Shown: positions 1-6,710, counted from the first letter of the stretch. The stretch: 8,357 bases of DNA from Pseudomonadota bacterium (GCA_015222985.1 JADFWI010000182.1:1-8357), one strand, 5' to 3'. Translations and numbers: made by a program. Notes: generated from the letters alone by a model not told the origin.

Positions 1-69
1 ATTTGCGCCTGACGGCTTGAAGACAGCACGGATTTCCCCGTCTCTGATAAGTGGATTAAATGTAACCAT
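1..69 (-). CDS. Possible 5' end of a further minus-strand gene, truncated by the window edge
   Basis: An ATG at 69-67 opens a frame that stays open for all 23 codons to the window edge (MVTFNPLIRDGEIRAVFKPS..., then GAN). It would start 54 bp downstream of the asnB stop, in the same direction. In-frame codons continue upstream to a TAA at 111-109, so a TTG at 93-91 is an alternative start. I see no convincing Shine-Dalgarno sequence before either. The product is not recognised. A 23-codon open stretch is short enough to arise by chance, and a plus-strand frame (2-127) is also open through this segment, so the call is weak. If real, it is probably co-transcribed with asnB. Confidence 0.25.
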   Translation of the reverse strand, partial: MVTFNPLIRDGEIRAVFKPSGAN

Positions 70-123
70 TTTAACGTCATTTCGTTTTGCCAATTTAGAG
101 TACAGAATTTATGAGACGGGGTA

Positions 124-2103
124 CTAGGTGCGGTCGAACACCCGGACGTCTTTTGGCTCGTGGATGGGATAGGCAGGAAAATGGCGGATGAACATGTGGT
201 CCAGAAGCTGGGTGGAGAGAATGCCAGCCAGGGCCATGTTCTCTCGCTCACTCACAAGGTGTCCTTCTTGTTTTTCACACTTGGCAATAAGGCGCGACAC
301 CTTTTGGGGATGAAAGTATCCGGCGCGACGAATCGCGCTTTCAGAGAGTAATTCCTCCACATAGTCCGGAGGGTCTGTACAGAAAAAGCACCGGCTGATT
401 GGGGCGCGATAGGGCTGCTTTGGCCTCTGCCAGAGCTTGGAGGGAATCAGATCACGAGCAACCTGCTTAAGGATGAATTTTTCGTCCAGGCCGTTCAGAC
501 GGTACTGGGGCGGAATGGTGGAGGCGAATTCCACCACCCGATGGTCCAGAAACGGAAAGCGGCCCTCCACAGAGTGGGCCATGGCCATGCGGTCTCCCTG
601 AGAAGAAAGCAGGTAATTTGATAGGAAGATGGTCATCTCAGTATATTGGGCCCTTGAAAGAGGGTCCCAGTTCATAAAGTCCGTTGGGAGAGTTGAGATG
701 AACCTCTCCTGAAACTCGTGTTCTTTCGCTGTTTTTTCCCTTAACGCATCCGAGAAGAATGCCTTTAGCAGGGATGTATTGTACCACCTTATCAGATGGG
801 AGTATGCCGGAGAGTCCACCTGGGTGAGGTTTTTTCGGAAAAAGCTCTCAAGAAAGGCTCGGGCCCTGCCGTCTCCTTGTGAAAAAATGTAAGGATAGAG
901 CTTCTGAAGTAGCATCGGACGTAACTTCGAGTCAGGCCGGCGTGCCCAAAAACGACGCACTTTGTCCTCCTTGAAGATGTTGTAACCCGCAAAGACCTCG
1001 TCTGCCCCTTCACCTGTAAGGACGACTTTAAAGTCGTTTTCGCGAACGAGTCCGGAGAGCATAAAAAGGGGGGCAGGGGCTGTGCGAAGGATCGGGGTCT
1101 CAGTATGCCAGATGACTTTGGGAAAGACCTCCCCGATATCTTTCTCGCTGCATTGAACGACCTGATGATCCGTTTGGATGGCTTCAATCGCCCTTTCCTG
1201 AAATGGTGTCTCGTCAAAACGGTCATCTGTGAACCCCACCGAAAAAGTACAGAGCCGGTTGTTGAATGATCGCTTAACCAGGGAGCTGATATACGTGCTG
1301 TCCAGCCCCCCGCTCAAATAGGCCCCGACAGGGACATCTGCCCTGAGTCGAATCCGGGCAGCATCGCAAAGGAGTTCGCTCAGTTCCTCGGTCCATTCGG
1401 CCAGAGAACGGATACGACTGTGTGAGGCTGAAAAGGACGGTTGCCAGTAAGGACGGATATTCATTCCACTGCTGGAGAACAGGGCATAATGGCCGGGCAG
1501 GAGCTGGCGCACTCCCTCAAACGCCGTAAGTGTGCCAAAGGGAGCCCAGCAAGTAAAGATGTCCGACAGGGCTTGAGAGTCTAGCGCCCGAGGGATGCGA
1601 CTGTCTGCAAAAAGGCTTTTGATCTCAGAACCAAAAACCAGGCGGCCGTTCTTTTCAAAATAGAAGACAGGGCGGATACCCAGACGGTCACGAGCGAGCA
1701 AGAGCCTTTTTTGACCAAGATCCCACAGGGCCAGGCCGAACTGGCCGTTAAGGTGATGAAGAAACTCCGGCCCGTAGTCCTCGTAGAGGTGAACGAGAAC
1801 CTCGGTGTCGGATCGAGTGTAGAACCGGTGGCCACGTGATTTCAATTCTTCCCGGAGGTCCGGATAGTTGAAGATTTCCCCGTTAAATATGATCCAGACG
1901 GACTGGTCTTCATTATGGATCGGTTGGTTCCCCCCGGCAAGATCGATAATGCTCAACCGGGCATGAGCCAAACCTGCAATATCATCCCTGTAAATACCTG
2001 ATGCGTCAGGGCCGCGGTGGCGCAGGAGGCCGATCATACGGCGGAGAAGAGCCTCGTCAGGCGTTGAAGTGGTGAAGTCGATTATGCCGGCAATGCCACA
2101 CAT
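124..2103 (-). CDS. asnB: Asparagine synthase, glutamine-hydrolysing (AsnB-type, class II amidotransferase)
   Basis: Cytoplasmic enzyme of 659 residues that makes asparagine from aspartate, glutamine and ATP. The N-terminal class II glutaminase domain starts MCGIAG, with Cys2 as the nucleophile once Met is removed. RHRGPD (29-33), Arg49, NGEIFNY (74-80) and Asp99 mark the glutamine pocket. The C-terminal synthetase domain has the PP-loop SGGLDST (264-270) and GEGADEVFAGY (364-374), followed by a late RPKQPYRAP motif. The start is fixed by family knowledge: Cys must be residue 2. An in-frame extension to 2262 would add 53 unrelated residues and begin at the predicted promoter. AGGAG at 2121-2117 precedes the ATG by 13 nt, a rather long spacing. 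The frame ends in TAG. Length and the RPKQPYRAP region resemble the roughly 630-660-residue bacterial synthases, some of which amidate other substrates in polysaccharide or peptide clusters, so the acceptor is not proven to be free aspartate. The linked sigma-54 promoter and nitrogen genes favour asparagine synthesis. Confidence 0.93.
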   Translation of the reverse strand: MCGIAGIIDFTTSTPDEALLRRMIGLLRHRGPDASGIYRDDIAGLAHARLSIIDLAGGNQPIHNEDQSVWIIFNGEIFNYPDLREELKSRGHRFYTRSDTEVLVHLYEDYGPEFLHHLNGQFGLALWDLGQKRLLLARDRLGIRPVFYFEKNGRLVFGSEIKSLFADSRIPRALDSQALSDIFTCWAPFGTLTAFEGVRQLLPGHYALFSSSGMNIRPYWQPSFSASHSRIRSLAEWTEELSELLCDAARIRLRADVPVGAYLSGGLDSTYISSLVKRSFNNRLCTFSVGFTDDRFDETPFQERAIEAIQTDHQVVQCSEKDIGEVFPKVIWHTETPILRTAPAPLFMLSGLVRENDFKVVLTGEGADEVFAGYNIFKEDKVRRFWARRPDSKLRPMLLQKLYPYIFSQGDGRARAFLESFFRKNLTQVDSPAYSHLIRWYNTSLLKAFFSDALREKTAKEHEFQERFISTLPTDFMNWDPLSRAQYTEMTIFLSNYLLSSQGDRMAMAHSVEGRFPFLDHRVVEFASTIPPQYRLNGLDEKFILKQVARDLIPSKLWQRPKQPYRAPISRCFFCTDPPDYVEELLSESAIRRAGYFHPQKVSRLIAKCEKQEGHLVSERENMALAGILSTQLLDHMFIRHFPAYPIHEPKDVRVFDRT

Positions 2104-2116
2104 GACAATTTCAGAA

Positions 2117-2121
2117 CTCCT
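2117..2121 (-). promoter_or_regulatory. Shine-Dalgarno sequence of asnB
   Basis: AGGAG on the minus strand lies 13 nt before the ATG at 2103. It supports the start that leaves Cys as residue 2. The spacing is longer than the usual 5-9 nt, so initiation may be modest or influenced by the leader structure just upstream. Confidence 0.6.
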
Positions 2122-2151
2122 GGTCGCCTTTCTTGGAAAGTCATAGATAGT

Positions 2152-2177
2152 GCCTGAACGAAAAGTCCCGTTCAGGC
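2152..2177 (-). repeat. Inverted repeat III in the asnB leader (9-bp perfect stem, 8-nt loop)
   Basis: GCCTGAACG and CGTTCAGGC are exact reverse complements (2152-2160 and 2169-2177) around an 8-nt loop. In the predicted asnB transcript the hairpin ends about 30 nt before the Shine-Dalgarno sequence. No T-run follows on the minus strand, so it is not a standard intrinsic terminator. The loop (GGACTTTT in RNA sense, written as DNA) is complementary at 7 of 8 positions to a segment of inverted repeat I, so a long-range contact is conceivable. Confidence 0.7.
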
Positions 2178-2178
2178 C

Positions 2179-2204
2179 AAATCCGAATATCGATATTCGG
2201 ATTT
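2179..2204 (-). repeat. Perfect 26-bp palindrome in the asnB leader
   Basis: The sequence from 2179 to 2204 equals its own reverse complement over all 26 positions, centred on the CG at 2191-2192. The core reads CCGAATATCGATATTCGG. The bases just outside (2178 and 2205) do not pair. It lies between the predicted asnB transcription start (about 2247) and the start codon. It could act as RNA, as an 11-bp stem with a 4-nt loop, or as DNA, as a symmetric operator for a dimeric repressor that blocks the path of polymerase. No T-run follows, so a terminator role is unlikely. Confidence 0.8.
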
Positions 2205-2212
2205 CGAGTTTC

Positions 2213-2239
2213 TGACCAAAAAAATGGAGTTTTCGGTCA
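2213..2239 (-). repeat. Inverted repeat I in the asnB leader (imperfect stem)
   Basis: TGACC at 2213-2217 pairs with GGTCA at 2235-2239. After one A/C mismatch, four A:T pairs extend the stem (2219-2222 with 2230-2233), leaving a 7-nt loop. It begins about 8 nt after the predicted transcription start and is the first of three consecutive inverted repeats in the leader. It is the weakest of the three because the inner pairs are all A:T. Confidence 0.5.
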
Positions 2240-2257
2240 AGCACTAAATATTTTATG

Positions 2258-2274
2258 AGCAATCAGCATGCCAT
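2258..2274 (-). promoter_or_regulatory. Sigma-54 (RpoN) -24/-12 promoter of asnB
   Basis: On the minus strand the element reads ATGGCATGCTGATTGCT. The invariant GG (2272-2271) and GC (2260-2259) are separated by exactly 10 nt, as sigma-54 promoters require, and the flanks TGGCA and TTGCT match the family consensus TGGCAC-N5-TTGCA/T. It shares TGGCAT-N5-TTGCT with the element before amtB. The predicted transcription start is near 2247, giving a leader of about 144 nt. This type of promoter needs an enhancer-binding ATPase. NtrC is the natural candidate given the genes, but no clear NtrC site is seen. A directly repeated GTTGGCC (2290-2296 and 2306-2312) lies just upstream. Confidence 0.75.
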
Positions 2275-2289
2275 GCAAACGAGATCATG

Positions 2290-2312
2290 GTTGGCCGGTT
2301 AGCCTGTTGGCC
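2290..2312. repeat. Direct repeat GTTGGCC upstream of the asnB promoter
   Basis: GTTGGCC occurs at 2290-2296 and again at 2306-2312, a 16-bp step of about one and a half helical turns. The repeats lie roughly 43-65 bp upstream of the predicted asnB start. They could be activator half-sites, but this position is closer than is usual for sigma-54 enhancers. A further GTTGGCC at 2394-2400 falls inside glnD, so chance occurrence is possible. Confidence 0.3.
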
Positions 2313-2331
2313 CGTCGAGTCGGTTTCACTC

Positions 2332-2387
2332 TCAGCTTTTTGCCTTTTGCTTTGAGCCTTGAGCTTTCAGCTTTGAGGTTTGCTATT
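2332..2387. repeat. Degenerate 7-bp tandem repeat overlapping the 3' end of glnD
   Basis: Read on the plus strand from 2332, the sequence divides into heptamers: TCAGCTT, TTTGCCT, TTTGCTT, TGAGCCT, TGAGCTT, TCAGCTT, TGAGGTT, with a decayed eighth unit TGCTATT. The consensus is near TGAGCTT. The glnD stop codon (2369-2367) and its last five codons lie inside units six to eight, so the array has either grown into the gene or provided its end. Relative to the asnB start it covers about -85 to -140, where enhancers of sigma-54 promoters often lie. It has no spacers, so it is not a CRISPR array, and there is no terminator-like stem followed by T. Confidence 0.7.
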
Positions 2388-5009
2388 TGCTCCGTTGGCC
2401 AAAACCTCTTTGATTGTTTTTTTGATGGCCGCCACCTGCTCCGGGTTCTCAACCTTCTGGCCGTCGAAGTCCCGCACGTAGAAGACATCGACGACTTGAT
2501 CGGCCTTGGTGGCGATCATGGCAACCCTGGTGTCCAGTCTGCTCCGGAAAAGGGCGTTGGTGATCTTGTAAAGAAGGCCAGGGAAATCATGCGTGTATAT
2601 TTCTATGATTGTGAAAAAACCGGAGGTCTCATTGTCGACGATGACCTTGTCCGGTCTTTTCGGTGTTTCTCTCTGCAAGGACTGATAGGCCAGAACCTTT
2701 TGGTCAAGAGCGGTCGAAAGGTCCAACTCGCCCTCAAGAGCAGCTCTTAAATCCCTATTGACCTTGTTCCACATTTCGTCCTCAAGAAGCGTGTCGGGTG
2801 GGGCCTTGACCTTGAAAATGTCAAGGGCGATGTGATTTCCCCATGTGTAGATCTGAGCGCTCAAGATATTGAGATTATTCAGAGTGAACACGCCTGCGAT
2901 CTTTGAAAAGAGCCCGGGAAAGTCCTTGGTGCAGACAGTGGCGGTTCTGTAGTTCGTCCTGGAGCTGACTTTTGCCTCCAGCACACAGGAGTGTTGACCA
3001 AGCCTATGATACAATTCGATATGACGCAGAATATCCTTTGACTGCGTGTAGAGGAGATAGCGGGGCGACATCTGGTCAAAAAGGGCTTCCAGTGCTTTGC
3101 CCCGTGTGGACACCGCACACTGAGAAATCTCTTTCTTTTTTTTCTCTACCACTTCTGCGGCCGCTGGTGTGGCCAGTTCACCCTTTTCCAGTATGTGAGA
3201 GATCTTGAAAAAGAGTTCCTTTAAGAGCGCTGCCTTCCAATCGTTCCACGCCTTTGGACCAGTAGCCATTGAGTCAGCAACCGTAAGCAAATAGAGCATC
3301 CGGAGGCGATCAATGTCGCGAAATCTTTTCGCACATTGAACGACAATCTTTTCGTCGTTGATGTCTCTTCGTGTGGCAGTGTGAATTAAGAAAAGGTGCT
3401 CACGAACGAGAAAAGAAATGGTGTCGATGTCTTTGTCGGCGAAGTCCATCCTCTTGAACACATGCCTCACGATCTGCGCTCCCCGTGTTGCATGGTCGTC
3501 ATGGTCATATCCGTCTCCACCCTTGCCTACGTCGTGCAAAAGCCCTCCCCACAGCAGGATCTCAGGAGTTCGTATTTCTCTGAAGATCTTTGCGCAAAAG
3601 GCGTCCTGGGTGTCCGGGCTGGCGTCCCGCAATTCTTTCAAGATTTGTACGGTACGCAGCGAGTGCTTATCCACAGGATAGACATGATACTCATCGTATT
3701 GAATCCGGTTGACAATGCCCTTCATCTCGGGAATCAGGGCAACCATCATGCCTGCGTTTAACATTCCATTTAAGACATTAAAGGTTTGGGGAGGCGCGGA
3801 CAGAATACGCTGAAAAGACCTAATGACCGCACGGGACCTTTGGAATTTCTCATCGACTAAGTACAAGAACTCTTTGACCAGCCGGCTTGCACCCGCCCTT
3901 AGAGGTTTTTCGAGTACCGCGCTCATCTCGAATATCTTTATTAAGAGGTGAGGATTGTGCAGAATGGCTTCCGGAGATTCAAAGTCCAGGGCGTCGCGGA
4001 CGACCTCGATGCCTGCTGTTACCGCCTTTCGTGGCGACTTTTTCCTGCCGGACTTTTGCTTTGCCCTCACTGCATGGCCGAGAAACATCAGGTGTTGTCG
4101 TTTCACGAACTCCATCTGGCCGTGCAGGGCCCCCAGGAATCCTTCGACAGGCTGTTGCCCGTTTTCTTGCTTAAATCCCAAGGCCTGGGCGAGCCTGATC
4201 TGGTATTCAAAGTAGAGTTGATCGCATTTGCGTCCGCTCAAATGGTGTAGCCAGTTTCTCACGTTTCTAATAAACGTTAACGCCTCACATAGAGACTGAA
4301 ACTCATCATGGGACAGATGTCCAAAGAACTCCAGGTCCCTTGGTTCGCTGATGTCATATGTCGTCAGGGCCACCCACAGCATCGTGTGATAGTCTCTCAG
4401 GCCGCCGAGTCCCTCTTTGATATTCGGTTCCAAAAGATAAGTGGAATCCCCGAACTTTGTATGGCGGTCTTGATTTCTTTCTGAGAGCCAGTCCAAGTAA
4501 GCACGTCCGTGCCTGCGGAGGATTTTGCCGCGTAATTGTTCCTTCAGATCTGAATAGAGGGAAGATATGCCACAGAGAAATCGTGCGTCGATCAGGGAGG
4601 TTAAGACCTCAAAATCCTGGGAGGCCAGCGTTGAACATTCTTTCAGGGATCTGGTGGCATAACCAACGTCAAGACCGATATCCCACAGGGGATAAAAAAT
4701 CTCCTGGACAAGACCCTTGGCCTGGTCCGGGATTTTCTTCTTAAAGAGGAGGAGCACATCCACATCGGAATGAAGACACTGCTCTTTTCTGCCGTAACCA
4801 CCGAGTGCAATGATTGCATAGGGATTTTTGTCCACGCGTATCAGGGGCCCTACGGAACTGTTGAGAAAGCTCTCGCGAAAGTACTCGTCAAGGACCTCTG
4901 CTTGTCGTTCCAAAAAGAAGGGTTCATCGCCATTGAGGAAGCGGGCGATTAGCCCTTCCCTCTTTTTCTGCAGAACGCTTATTGGGGATTCTTGAGAGTT
5001 CATGGGCAC
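2367..5009 (-). CDS. glnD: Bifunctional PII uridylyltransferase / uridylyl-removing enzyme
   Basis: GlnD adds UMP to Tyr51 of PII when glutamine is low and removes it when glutamine is high. The 880 residues are close to the usual 850-900. In order: a nucleotidyltransferase domain with GGYGRKE (70-76) and SDVDVLL (81-87), where Asp82 and Asp84 are the metal ligands; a linker domain; an HD hydrolase domain with His449, LLHDVGKGG (490-498), HDDHA (503-507) and Asp578; and two C-terminal ACT domains that sense glutamine, beginning near TKDFPGLFSKI (694-704) and THDFPGLLYKI (806-816). Both catalytic sites look intact. The chosen start is GTG at 5009, 6 bp after the glnB stop. An ATG two codons later (5003) is equally possible. 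The nearest Shine-Dalgarno-like AAGGA (5030-5026) is 16 nt from GTG and 22 nt from ATG, so translation may be coupled to glnB. The last residues, SKPQS, and the TGA are encoded by a heptamer repeat. Confidence 0.96.
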   Translation of the reverse strand: MPMNSQESPISVLQKKREGLIARFLNGDEPFFLERQAEVLDEYFRESFLNSSVGPLIRVDKNPYAIIALGGYGRKEQCLHSDVDVLLLFKKKIPDQAKGLVQEIFYPLWDIGLDVGYATRSLKECSTLASQDFEVLTSLIDARFLCGISSLYSDLKEQLRGKILRRHGRAYLDWLSERNQDRHTKFGDSTYLLEPNIKEGLGGLRDYHTMLWVALTTYDISEPRDLEFFGHLSHDEFQSLCEALTFIRNVRNWLHHLSGRKCDQLYFEYQIRLAQALGFKQENGQQPVEGFLGALHGQMEFVKRQHLMFLGHAVRAKQKSGRKKSPRKAVTAGIEVVRDALDFESPEAILHNPHLLIKIFEMSAVLEKPLRAGASRLVKEFLYLVDEKFQRSRAVIRSFQRILSAPPQTFNVLNGMLNAGMMVALIPEMKGIVNRIQYDEYHVYPVDKHSLRTVQILKELRDASPDTQDAFCAKIFREIRTPEILLWGGLLHDVGKGGDGYDHDDHATRGAQIVRHVFKRMDFADKDIDTISFLVREHLFLIHTATRRDINDEKIVVQCAKRFRDIDRLRMLYLLTVADSMATGPKAWNDWKAALLKELFFKISHILEKGELATPAAAEVVEKKKKEISQCAVSTRGKALEALFDQMSPRYLLYTQSKDILRHIELYHRLGQHSCVLEAKVSSRTNYRTATVCTKDFPGLFSKIAGVFTLNNLNILSAQIYTWGNHIALDIFKVKAPPDTLLEDEMWNKVNRDLRAALEGELDLSTALDQKVLAYQSLQRETPKRPDKVIVDNETSGFFTIIEIYTHDFPGLLYKITNALFRSRLDTRVAMIATKADQVVDVFYVRDFDGQKVENPEQVAAIKKTIKEVLANGANSKPQS

Positions 5010-5015
5010 AGACAG

Positions 5016-5354
5016 CTATATTGCTTCCTTGCCCCGTTCTCCTGTCCTGATGCGAACGACCTCATCCAGGCCAGAGACAAAGATCTTTCCGTCGCCAATG
5101 GCTCCGGTCTTGGCTTTTTGCTCGATCACCTGCACAACCTGAGGCGCGAGTTCCGAATTCACGACTACCTCTAGTTTGATCTTTGGCACAAAATCCACCT
5201 TGTACTCTGCCCCACGATAGATCTCCGTGTGGCCTCTTTGACGACCGAATCCCTTAACCTCGGAGACAGTCATCCCCTGAACACCAATCTCCGTAAGGCC
5301 TTCTTTCACGTCGTCCAGCTTAAACGGTTTGATAATAGCTTCGATTTTTTTCAT
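5016..5354 (-). CDS. glnB: Nitrogen regulatory protein PII (GlnB/GlnK family)
   Basis: A 112-residue trimeric signal protein that integrates 2-oxoglutarate, ATP/ADP and, through GlnD, glutamine. The N-terminus MKKIEAIIKPFKLDDVKEGL is typical. The T-loop (about 37-55) has the EYRGAEY-type signature with Tyr51, the uridylylation site. The B-loop KTGAIGDGKIFV (81-92) and the C-loop RIRTGERGK bind nucleotide. A strong Shine-Dalgarno sequence, GGAGGAG (5366-5360), stands 5 nt before the ATG. It lies 47 bp after amtB and 6 bp before glnD. Sequence alone does not separate GlnB from GlnK. Linkage to amtB is the classic GlnK context, so glnK would be an equally defensible name. The expected partners are AmtB (T-loop blocks the channel) and GlnD. 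Confidence 0.96.
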   Translation of the reverse strand: MKKIEAIIKPFKLDDVKEGLTEIGVQGMTVSEVKGFGRQRGHTEIYRGAEYKVDFVPKIKLEVVVNSELAPQVVQVIEQKAKTGAIGDGKIFVSGLDEVVRIRTGERGKEAI

Positions 5355-5359
5355 TTTTT

Positions 5360-5366
5360 CTCCTCC
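5360..5366 (-). promoter_or_regulatory. Shine-Dalgarno sequence of the PII gene
   Basis: GGAGGAG, 5 nt before the ATG, is one of the two strongest ribosome-binding sites in the window, the other being that of amtB. It fits high expression of a stoichiometric signal protein relative to GlnD, whose own site is poor. Confidence 0.8.
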
Positions 5367-5401
5367 AACAAAGGAACAAACATGTAAACTGACTGTCGCA
5401 A

Positions 5402-6625
5402 TTACAGACTATACGCCGTCTCACTATGCTGCGTAATATCTAATCCCCTCATTTCTTCTTCATCGGTTACCCTCAACCCCATGGTACAATCAACAATCTT
5501 GAAGATGATGAGTGTCATAACAAAAGCAAAGACACAGGTGGCAAGGACCGACACAAACTGGATCCAAAGTTGTCCGGGGTTTCCGAAAAAGAGGCCGTTG
5601 GCTCCGTCCGGATTCACCGCTATGCTGGCAAACAAACCGGTAGCCAAGGCTCCCCACGTACCTCCCAGGCCATGGATTCCCACTACGTCGAGGGAATCAT
5701 CGTACCCGAGTTTTGACTTGGCCAATACACCCATATAACAGATAACTCCTGCTATGCCACCAATAATCAGGGCTGACACTGGTCCCACAAAGCCGGCTGC
5801 GGGAGTAATGGCCACAAGTCCGGCCACGGCGCCGCTGGCTGCGCCCAGGGTGGTGGGTTTGTCGCGGTGTATCCATTCTGCAAACATCCACGTAAGGGCG
5901 GCGGCTGAACAAGCGACGTGGGTCGTCACAAATGCGCCCGCAGCCAAACCGTTGCTTGCAAGGGCGCTGCCTGCATTGAAACCAAACCATCCGAACCACA
6001 GGATGGCAGCGCCCGTAATAGTCATAGGGACGTTGTGAGGGATAAACTGCTCTTTGCCGTACCCTTTTCTCTTGGAGATTAGGATGGCAGCGGCCAGCGC
6101 AGAAGCCCCGGAGCTAATGTGGACTACCGTTCCTCCGGCAAAGTCGAGGGCTCCCATGTTTCCTAACCAGCCACCGGAACCCCAAACCCAGTGGGCCAGT
6201 GGACTATACACAAATGTGGACCAGAGTACGATAAAAACCAGAAAGGCGCTGAACTTCATACGCTCTGCAAAGGCCCCGGTAATGAGCGCGGGGGTAATAA
6301 TGGCAAACATGGCCTGGAAGATCATGAAGGCCTGATGAGGTATCGTCCCGGCATAATCCGGACTTGGAGACAAACCCACCCCATTTAAGCCAAACCAGTC
6401 GAGGCTTCCGATAACACCTCCCACATCAGGCCCAAACGCGAGGGAATAGCCCCAGAGTACCCAAATCACCGTGACCACGCCCATGATGATGAAACTGTGC
6501 ATAATGGTGGCCAGGACATTCTTGTTGCGCACCATCCCGCCATAGAAAAGGGCCAGACCGGGGGTCATGAACAGAACCAGGGCCGCACAAATAAGAATGA
6601 AAGCCGTGTCTCCTGCGTCAATCAT
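5402..6625 (-). CDS. amtB: Ammonium transporter/channel, Amt family
   Basis: Trimeric inner-membrane ammonium channel of 407 residues with about 11 hydrophobic segments. Family landmarks are all present: FYGGMVRNKNVL after the first segment (27-38), Phe107 and Phe215 at the outer pore gate, Trp148 in HWVWGSGGWL, Asp161 in DFAGGTVVH, and the pore twin histidines His169 and His318 (GIHGLGGTWGALATG). The cytoplasmic tail GLRVTDEEEMRGLDITQHSETAY (383-405) carries the conserved segment needed for control by PII. There is no separate signal peptide: the chain begins MIDAGDTAFI and enters the first membrane span directly, unlike E. coli AmtB, which has a cleaved leader. AGGAGGA (6639-6633) sits 7 nt before the ATG. 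It is the first gene of the operon with glnB and glnD and follows a sigma-54 promoter, so it should be induced in nitrogen shortage. Confidence 0.97.
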   Translation of the reverse strand: MIDAGDTAFILICAALVLFMTPGLALFYGGMVRNKNVLATIMHSFIIMGVVTVIWVLWGYSLAFGPDVGGVIGSLDWFGLNGVGLSPSPDYAGTIPHQAFMIFQAMFAIITPALITGAFAERMKFSAFLVFIVLWSTFVYSPLAHWVWGSGGWLGNMGALDFAGGTVVHISSGASALAAAILISKRKGYGKEQFIPHNVPMTITGAAILWFGWFGFNAGSALASNGLAAGAFVTTHVACSAAALTWMFAEWIHRDKPTTLGAASGAVAGLVAITPAAGFVGPVSALIIGGIAGVICYMGVLAKSKLGYDDSLDVVGIHGLGGTWGALATGLFASIAVNPDGANGLFFGNPGQLWIQFVSVLATCVFAFVMTLIIFKIVDCTMGLRVTDEEEMRGLDITQHSETAYSL

Positions 6626-6632
6626 CTTTCAA

Positions 6633-6639
6633 TCCTCCT
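6633..6639 (-). promoter_or_regulatory. Shine-Dalgarno sequence of amtB
   Basis: AGGAGGA lies 7 nt before the ATG at 6625, near-ideal in sequence and spacing. It confirms the start without a signal peptide. Confidence 0.8.
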
Positions 6640-6689
6640 AGCATTCACAAGGTTTCTCATTCTATCATGAGCCAACCTGTAAAAATAAA

Positions 6690-6706
6690 AGCAACACATA
6701 TGCCAA
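6690..6706 (-). promoter_or_regulatory. Sigma-54 (RpoN) -24/-12 promoter of amtB-glnB-glnD
   Basis: The minus strand reads TTGGCATATGTGTTGCT. GG (6704-6703) and GC (6692-6691) are exactly 10 nt apart, with TTGGCA and TTGCT flanks, a near-perfect match to the sigma-54 consensus. The predicted start is near 6679, giving a 54-nt, AT-rich leader that ends in the amtB ribosome site. Regulation by an NtrC-type activator in nitrogen limitation is inferred from the promoter class and from the genes driven. Confidence 0.85.
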
Positions 6707-6710
6707 GAGT

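Noticed and set aside
36..121. CCCCGTCTC (36-44) and GAGACGGGG (113-121) as an inverted repeat around the asnB end
   Set aside because: Nine bases separated by 68 bp with no other structure. This may be chance, and there is no terminator signature or target duplication.
2104..2262. A 53-residue N-terminal extension of the asparagine synthase in the same frame
   Set aside because: Class II amidotransferases need Cys directly after the initiator Met. The extension is not family-like, passes through the inverted repeats and starts at the -12 promoter element.
2268..2750. Plus-strand 160-codon frame opposite the glnD 3' end
   Set aside because: It begins inside the asnB promoter region, overlaps intact glnD ACT-domain coding sequence in antisense and resembles no protein.
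5481..6335. Several plus-strand frames of 85-94 codons opposite amtB
   Set aside because: These are antisense shadows of a well-conserved gene, with no ribosome sites and biased low-complexity composition.
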